A stretch of 8,897 nt of DNA from UBA6382 sp963631415 (lineage in GTDB: Bacteria; Bacteroidota; Bacteroidia; Bacteroidales; Bacteroidaceae): NCBI GenBank assembly GCA_963631415.1, contig CAVGQS010000109.1:1-8897 (forward strand), read 5' to 3'. A program made the position numbers and the translations under genes. The notes beneath the pieces were generated by a model. It saw only the letters and a list, made by a program, of their open reading frames with translations. It searched no databases and had not been told where the DNA came from. This document shows, piece after piece, positions 6,125-8,897 of this stretch. Numbering within the stretch: position 1 is the stretch's first letter; each line of letters starts with the position of its first letter.

Positions 6125-7057
6125 CTATTCCTCCGCGTCGTCTTGCGAGTAGTGTTTAAAGACGATTCTGAAGCCGTAGAACGGGTTGTCGTCGTTGTCG
6201 GGGCTGTCCATGAAGCGTGCTGTCACGCTGCAGTTAGCCGGCTCCATGAAGCAGTTGCCGCCGCGCAGCACATAGGTGTCGCTGCCGCTTTCAGGCCCAC
6301 GCGGGTCGGTCTGCGCCTTGCTGCTGTATTTGCCCCACATGTCGCTGCACCACTCCGCCACGTTGCCGCTCATGTCGTAGAGCCCCAGTTCGTTGGGCTG
6401 CTTGGTGCCCACCTTGTGCGGGCCGCTGCCGGCGTTTTCTGAATACCACGCCACGTCGCTCAGGGTGTTGCTGCCGCTATATATATAATGTTTAGACTTG
6501 TTGCCGCCTCGTGCCGCATATTCCCATTCTGCCTCGGTGGGCAGGCGGAACTCGCAGAGCTCACCGAAGCTGCTGCCCAAGGTGCTGGCGAAAGCCTGAC
6601 ACTGCTCCAGCGACACGTTGTCGACCGGCCAGTTGGCTGGGTGCGGGCTCCCCTTGGCCTCTACGCCCTGGCCTTCGACGTCAGAGGGATAGCTGCCCAT
6701 CACGGCCTTCCACAGCGCCCAGGTCACCTCCGTCTTGCCTATGTAGTAGTCCTGGGTGATGGTCACCTTGTGGGCGGGCTTCTCGTTGTCGGCGGCATCC
6801 TTCATGTCGGGAGTTGCGCCCATGGTGAACTCGCCAGCCTCCACGTGCGCAAACTCGTAGTTGACGCCCTTGTAGGTCAACACGCCCTTGTCGAGGTCAA
6901 ACTTGAAGTCTTCTCCCTCAATAACTCTGCTGGAGGCGTCTTCGCCTGCCTGCTTCTCTGTGTTGACGGCCGTGCTGTCGCCCGTCTGCTGCTTCTGGCT
7001 GCTGCCGCACGCCACGAAGAGGCATGCCGCCATCAATGCTGTTGCTGTCTTTTTCAT
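6125..7057 (-). CDS. SUMF1-domain (FGE-sulfatase fold) lipoprotein
   Basis: The 310-residue protein has a lipoprotein signal (MKKTATALMAACLFVAC, Cys17) and a Gln/Thr/Asp/Glu-rich linker to about residue 50. One SUMF1 domain follows: GEFTMGATPDM (75-85), YYIGKTEVTWALWKAVMG, FRLPTEAEWEYAARGG (170-185), HYIYSGSN (190-197), NELGLYDMSGNVAEW (222-236), YVLRGGNCF and a closing FYGFRIVFK. A 13-residue insertion after the KAVMG block (VEGQGVEAKGSPH) distinguishes it from its neighbours. The frame is open upstream to 7468, but the ATG at 7057 is chosen because it gives a perfect lipoprotein signal and avoids overlapping the preceding gene by 350 bp. The gap to that gene is 62 nt. Expected location is the outer membrane or periplasm. 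Ligand unknown. Confidence 0.9.
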   Translation of the reverse strand: MKKTATALMAACLFVACGSSQKQQTGDSTAVNTEKQAGEDASSRVIEGEDFKFDLDKGVLTYKGVNYEFAHVEAGEFTMGATPDMKDAADNEKPAHKVTITQDYYIGKTEVTWALWKAVMGSYPSDVEGQGVEAKGSPHPANWPVDNVSLEQCQAFASTLGSSFGELCEFRLPTEAEWEYAARGGNKSKHYIYSGSNTLSDVAWYSENAGSGPHKVGTKQPNELGLYDMSGNVAEWCSDMWGKYSSKAQTDPRGPESGSDTYVLRGGNCFMEPANCSVTARFMDSPDNDDNPFYGFRIVFKHYSQDDAEE

Positions 7058-7119
7058 AATAGACAATGTTTTTAGTAGGCTGTGTTGTTTAGATTTTTTA
7101 TCAGTGTGTCTGTCTGTAG

Positions 7120-7857
7120 TTATTGTTCCGCCACGGGCCTGACGGAGATGCCATAGCAGCGTGTGCCGCTGGGTATCACTAAGCAAAATTGATCGTCCAT
7201 CTGCAGCATAGTGGAGGCGATGAAGTCGCCGCCGCCGAGCGTGCGTGTCCAGTAGTTGCCCGTCGCGCTCTGGAATGTTTGCTTGTCCTTGCGGCTGCCG
7301 GCAGCGGGCAGGAAGATAGTGTTGCCGTTCTTCTTGCTCTTGAAGAGCATGCCCTTCACTGTCTCGCCCTCTGTGTTGGTGCTGGTGGTCCACGTGTGCT
7401 CCACCAGCTCTTCGTCGCAGAGTTCTCTCATCTCGCTCTCTGTGGGCATGCGGCACTCCTTGCCCCACTTTGCGCTTGCGGCATCGTCTTCAGCGTCGAG
7501 CACAAATTTGTCGTTTTCCCCTTTGTACTTGTTAAAATGGTTCTTGCAGGGGCTGCCGTATTCGTCATAGTCCACATTGCCGAATTTGTAGGAGTCCCAC
7601 GAATAGTCAGCCTTGGTAGTCGTTTCGCCCCACGCAAAATAGTCGCCGTAGTCAGCGGCGCCCTTTGCCCCTATGTTGGTCTCGGCCCAGAGCACTCCGC
7701 TCGGCAGTCCGAGGTCGACAAACATGTGGCCGTTGATAGTCTTGCTGTTGCCTGCGTATGTCTTGGCGGCCGCAGCGTCCTTCGTCTTGTTTGAGCCGCA
7801 GCCGGCAAGGGCAGCGGTGAGCATCGCAAATGCAATAAGGCGGAGCGTAGTCTTCAT
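7120..7857 (-). CDS. Fib_succ_major-type paralogous-domain lipoprotein
   Basis: The 245-residue protein carries a lipoprotein signal (LTAALAGC, Cys20). Its domain starts with HMFVDLGLPSGVLWAETNIGA followed by YGDYFAWGET, a combination I recognise from the Fibrobacter/Bacteroidetes 'major paralogous domain' (Fib_succ_major, TIGR02145-like) proteins. Later motifs fit: CRMPTESEMRELCDE (135-149), the counterpart of LPTEAEW in SUMF1 proteins, then IFLPAAGSR (181-189), GNYWTRT (200-206) and a C-terminal YGISVRPV. The fold is believed to be related to the C-type-lectin-like fold of SUMF1 domains, so this gene is a structural cousin of the ones downstream. Function is unknown; such proteins are usually surface-exposed and often have many paralogues. 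It starts 35 nt after a strong terminator, so it is either the first gene of the long operon or is reached by read-through. ATG at 7857 gives the complete signal peptide. Confidence 0.85.
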   Translation of the reverse strand: MKTTLRLIAFAMLTAALAGCGSNKTKDAAAAKTYAGNSKTINGHMFVDLGLPSGVLWAETNIGAKGAADYGDYFAWGETTTKADYSWDSYKFGNVDYDEYGSPCKNHFNKYKGENDKFVLDAEDDAASAKWGKECRMPTESEMRELCDEELVEHTWTTSTNTEGETVKGMLFKSKKNGNTIFLPAAGSRKDKQTFQSATGNYWTRTLGGGDFIASTMLQMDDQFCLVIPSGTRCYGISVRPVAEQ

Positions 7858-7891
7858 GTCGTTTGTTCTGTGGTAATAGATGCAGGTAAAG

Positions 7892-7938
7892 AAAAAAGTC
7901 TCCGCACCGCCGCCATGACGCTGGCGATACGAAGACTT
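7892..7938 (-). terminator. Strong intrinsic terminator after the DUF4878-like gene
   Basis: On the minus strand, arms 7938-7923 and 7911-7896 pair over all 16 positions (three G-U pairs), with an 11-nt loop and a run of six T's running out of the stem, then C and TTT. It lies 14 nt after the stop of the 7953-8336 gene. It separates that gene from the long SUMF1 operon, unless it acts as a partial terminator that lowers downstream expression. Confidence 0.85.
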
Positions 7939-7952
7939 GTTGTGTCATAAAA

Positions 7953-8336
7953 TTATTTCGCAGACACGTACCACTTGCCGTCAACCTTTACGAGAGGCAC
8001 AGGGACGGTGCTAGTTTCCGTCTGGCCAAGCGCGGTGATAGTCTGACTAATCTTAGCGGTTGCCTTGTCGCCGTTCTCTTCAACGCCTACAAGCTTGATG
8101 TCTGAGACAGTAACGCCCATTTCCTTCATGGATTTGAGGCCTTCCTTACTCTCTTCGACGGTTTTTTCTAGGACCTGTTTGTCCGCGCTAGGGTCAAGGT
8201 ACTGCGTGAAATCGCCGCCTTCCGTCATGGCTTTGTAGCAATTCAAAGCCACTTCACCCGGATCAGAATTTCCTCCGCAGCTGGTGAAGGCTGCGCATAC
8301 GAGCGCTACGAGCGCAAACGAAAAAAAAATTCTCAT
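7953..8336 (-). CDS. Small DUF4878-like lipoprotein
   Basis: The 127-residue protein has a lipoprotein signal (MRIFFSFALVALVCAAFTSC, Cys20). Its body has the layout of the NTF2-like DUF4878 family: a first helix with GEVALNCYKAMTEGGDFTQYL, a long charged helical stretch, IKLVGVEENGDKATAKI strands, and a closing VPVPLVKVDGKWYVSAK. That last motif is typical of these small Bacteroidetes lipoproteins, whose role is unknown. Length fits the family. Codons 3-5 of the gene contain a run of nine T's (8321-8329 on the + strand as A's), so slippage there would shift the frame inside the signal peptide. The gene is followed by its own terminator and preceded by a leader of about 180 nt, so it is probably a separate transcript. 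Confidence 0.85.
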   Translation of the reverse strand: MRIFFSFALVALVCAAFTSCGGNSDPGEVALNCYKAMTEGGDFTQYLDPSADKQVLEKTVEESKEGLKSMKEMGVTVSDIKLVGVEENGDKATAKISQTITALGQTETSTVPVPLVKVDGKWYVSAK

Positions 8337-8521
8337 GTTGTTTAGATATTAAAATGTTTAACTGTGTGCTTGGCAACACATAATTGCCGCTGCACGTTGA
8401 TGAATGAATCTTTGTCGTTGACTGCGGCATGCGCTTGCGCCGTGTGCGCCGCAGAGTGTTTTGCATGGTTTTCTGGCCTTTCGCAGGCCTCAATCCGAAC
8501 CCTTTCGGAAAATCGTTGCGG
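8337..8521 (-). other. Leader region with inverted repeats, no gene
   Basis: No convincing coding sequence lies here. On the minus strand it would be the 5' leader of the DUF4878-like gene. It holds CTGCGGC (8422-8428) pairing with GCCGCAG (8448-8454) around a loop rich in GCGC, and a small GGCCT/AGGCC hairpin near 8476-8490. Short open frames in this stretch are Lys-rich and low in quality. Confidence 0.35.
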
Positions 8522-8558
8522 CAAAGTTATTTTTTTTTTTTTTTTTTGTTTTGGGCAA
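8522..8558 (-). promoter_or_regulatory. Candidate Bacteroidetes promoter with an 18-T spacer tract
   Basis: On the minus strand 8529-8522 reads TAACTTTG, an exact match to the Bacteroidetes -7 consensus TAnnTTTG. A TTG lies at 8558-8556. The spacer of 26 bp is longer than the usual 19-21 and consists mostly of an 18-nt homopolymer (8530-8547). A start near 8515 would give a leader of about 180 nt to the gene starting at 8336. The -7 match is firm; the -33 assignment is not. Confidence 0.45.
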
Positions 8559-8642
8559 TCTTTATGCACTTTTTTAGGAAAAGCCTGCGTCCTTTTACGA
8601 AAATCCCCTTTCGTGCGGCAGTTTTCCTAATTTGTATGCTAA

Positions 8643-8676
8643 AAAGTCCCCGAACGCCCCAATGTTCGGGGGCTTT
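8643..8676. terminator. Bidirectional terminator-like hairpin
   Basis: Arms 8643-8655 and 8664-8676 form 13 pairs (one G-T) around an 8-nt loop, with CCCCGAAC/GTTCGGGG at the core. On the minus strand the stem ends in TTTTT; on the + strand in TTTGTTG. It could end transcription entering from either side. Confidence 0.65.
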
Positions 8677-8713
8677 GTTGTTGATGCTTGCGCTTTAATT
8701 TCAGTAAAAAATT

Positions 8714-8771
8714 ATTGCTGTCCGCTAAAACTCAAGCGAACAACCTATTATAAACGATTGCTGTCCGCTAA
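8714..8771. repeat. 15-bp direct repeat
   Basis: ATTGCTGTCCGCTAA occurs at 8714-8728 and 8757-8771, 43 bp apart, in a non-coding stretch between two terminator hairpins. The first copy continues AACTC and the second CCCCC. It could be a regulator site pair or the edge of a decayed mobile element. Confidence 0.5.
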
Positions 8772-8796
8772 CCCCCGAAACTACAAGACTCTTACC

Positions 8797-8837
8797 AAAT
8801 CCGCAACCCCAACCACCGGGGCTGCGGATTTTTTTTT
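8797..8837 (+). terminator. Intrinsic terminator with nine T's
   Basis: Arms 8797-8810 and 8818-8831 pair at 13 of 14 positions around a 7-nt loop, and the + strand continues as a nine-T run (8829-8837). The direction implies a rightward transcript, yet no + strand gene precedes it in this part of the window, so the transcript would be non-coding or long. The remaining 60 bases to the window end show nothing. Confidence 0.75.
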
Positions 8838-8897
8838 GCCCGGCAATCTCCAATCTGCCAAATATCCAAAAAAGCGGTCATAAAACAACAAGAAAAC

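Noticed and set aside
1589..7057. Functional formylglycine-generating enzymes for sulfatase maturation
   Set aside because: The active-site cysteine pair is not conserved in position and context, and no sulfatase is nearby.
7058..7468. N-terminal extension of the 6125-7057 gene to a start at 7468
   Set aside because: The extension is Arg/His/Gln-rich, overlaps the well-supported Fib_succ_major gene in another frame, and the internal ATG at 7057 gives a perfect lipoprotein signal.
8342..8569. Small minus-strand open frame rich in Lys (75 residues)
   Set aside because: Its Lys run is only the homopolymer tract read as AAA, it covers the promoter candidate and leader, and it has no domain features.
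1..8897. CRISPR array, tRNA, rRNA or intact insertion sequence
   Set aside because: No regularly spaced repeats with unique spacers, no tRNA cloverleaf and no transposase-like reading frame were seen. The repeats present are coding-domain copies or isolated pairs.

Overview
The window looks like a chromosomal accessory region of a Bacteroidales bacterium, most likely Prevotella-like. The evidence is a run of lipoproteins with Bacteroidetes-style lipoboxes, tandem FGE-sulfatase/SUMF1-fold proteins, a Fib_succ_major-type paralogous-domain protein, a CapA-family protein and a match to the Bacteroidetes -7 promoter motif TAnnTTTG. The genus is an inference; there is no rRNA or marker gene here.

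Layout. An AT-rich + strand gene for a small exported protein, possibly thioredoxin-like, lies at 88-492. It is followed by a bidirectional hairpin (513-542) and a short repeat block (585-645). Everything between about 647 and 8336 is read on the minus strand. In order of transcription (right to left) it holds: a DUF4878-like lipoprotein (8336-7953) with a strong intrinsic terminator; a Fib_succ_major-type lipoprotein (7857-7120); two single-domain SUMF1 lipoproteins (7057-6125 and 6100-5255); a CapA-family lipoprotein (5107-4064) whose normal C-terminus continues in another frame to 3954; a 773-residue protein with three SUMF1 domains (3910-1589); a small secreted basic protein (1561-1034); and a decayed SUMF1 lipoprotein (1021-about 760) ending in a 21-bp hairpin. 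Spacers from 7857 down to 1021 are mostly 12-60 nt, so this looks like one long operon. The right end (8337-8897) has no convincing gene. It holds a candidate promoter beside an 18-T tract, a structured leader, two terminator hairpins and a 15-bp direct repeat.

How it fits together. Almost every product is predicted to be exported and most are lipoproteins, so the locus probably builds a set of surface or periplasmic proteins sharing the C-type-lectin-like FGE fold. Five intact SUMF1 domains and one or two remnants are present. Near-identical DNA blocks, a fossil signal peptide inside the triple-domain protein, and a deleted and frameshifted copy show repeated duplication, fusion and decay. 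The canonical formylglycine-generating cysteine pair is not visible in any copy, so binding or structural roles are more likely than sulfatase maturation. The most notable observations are this evolving SUMF1 array, the CapA frameshift and the homopolymer tracts around the first gene.
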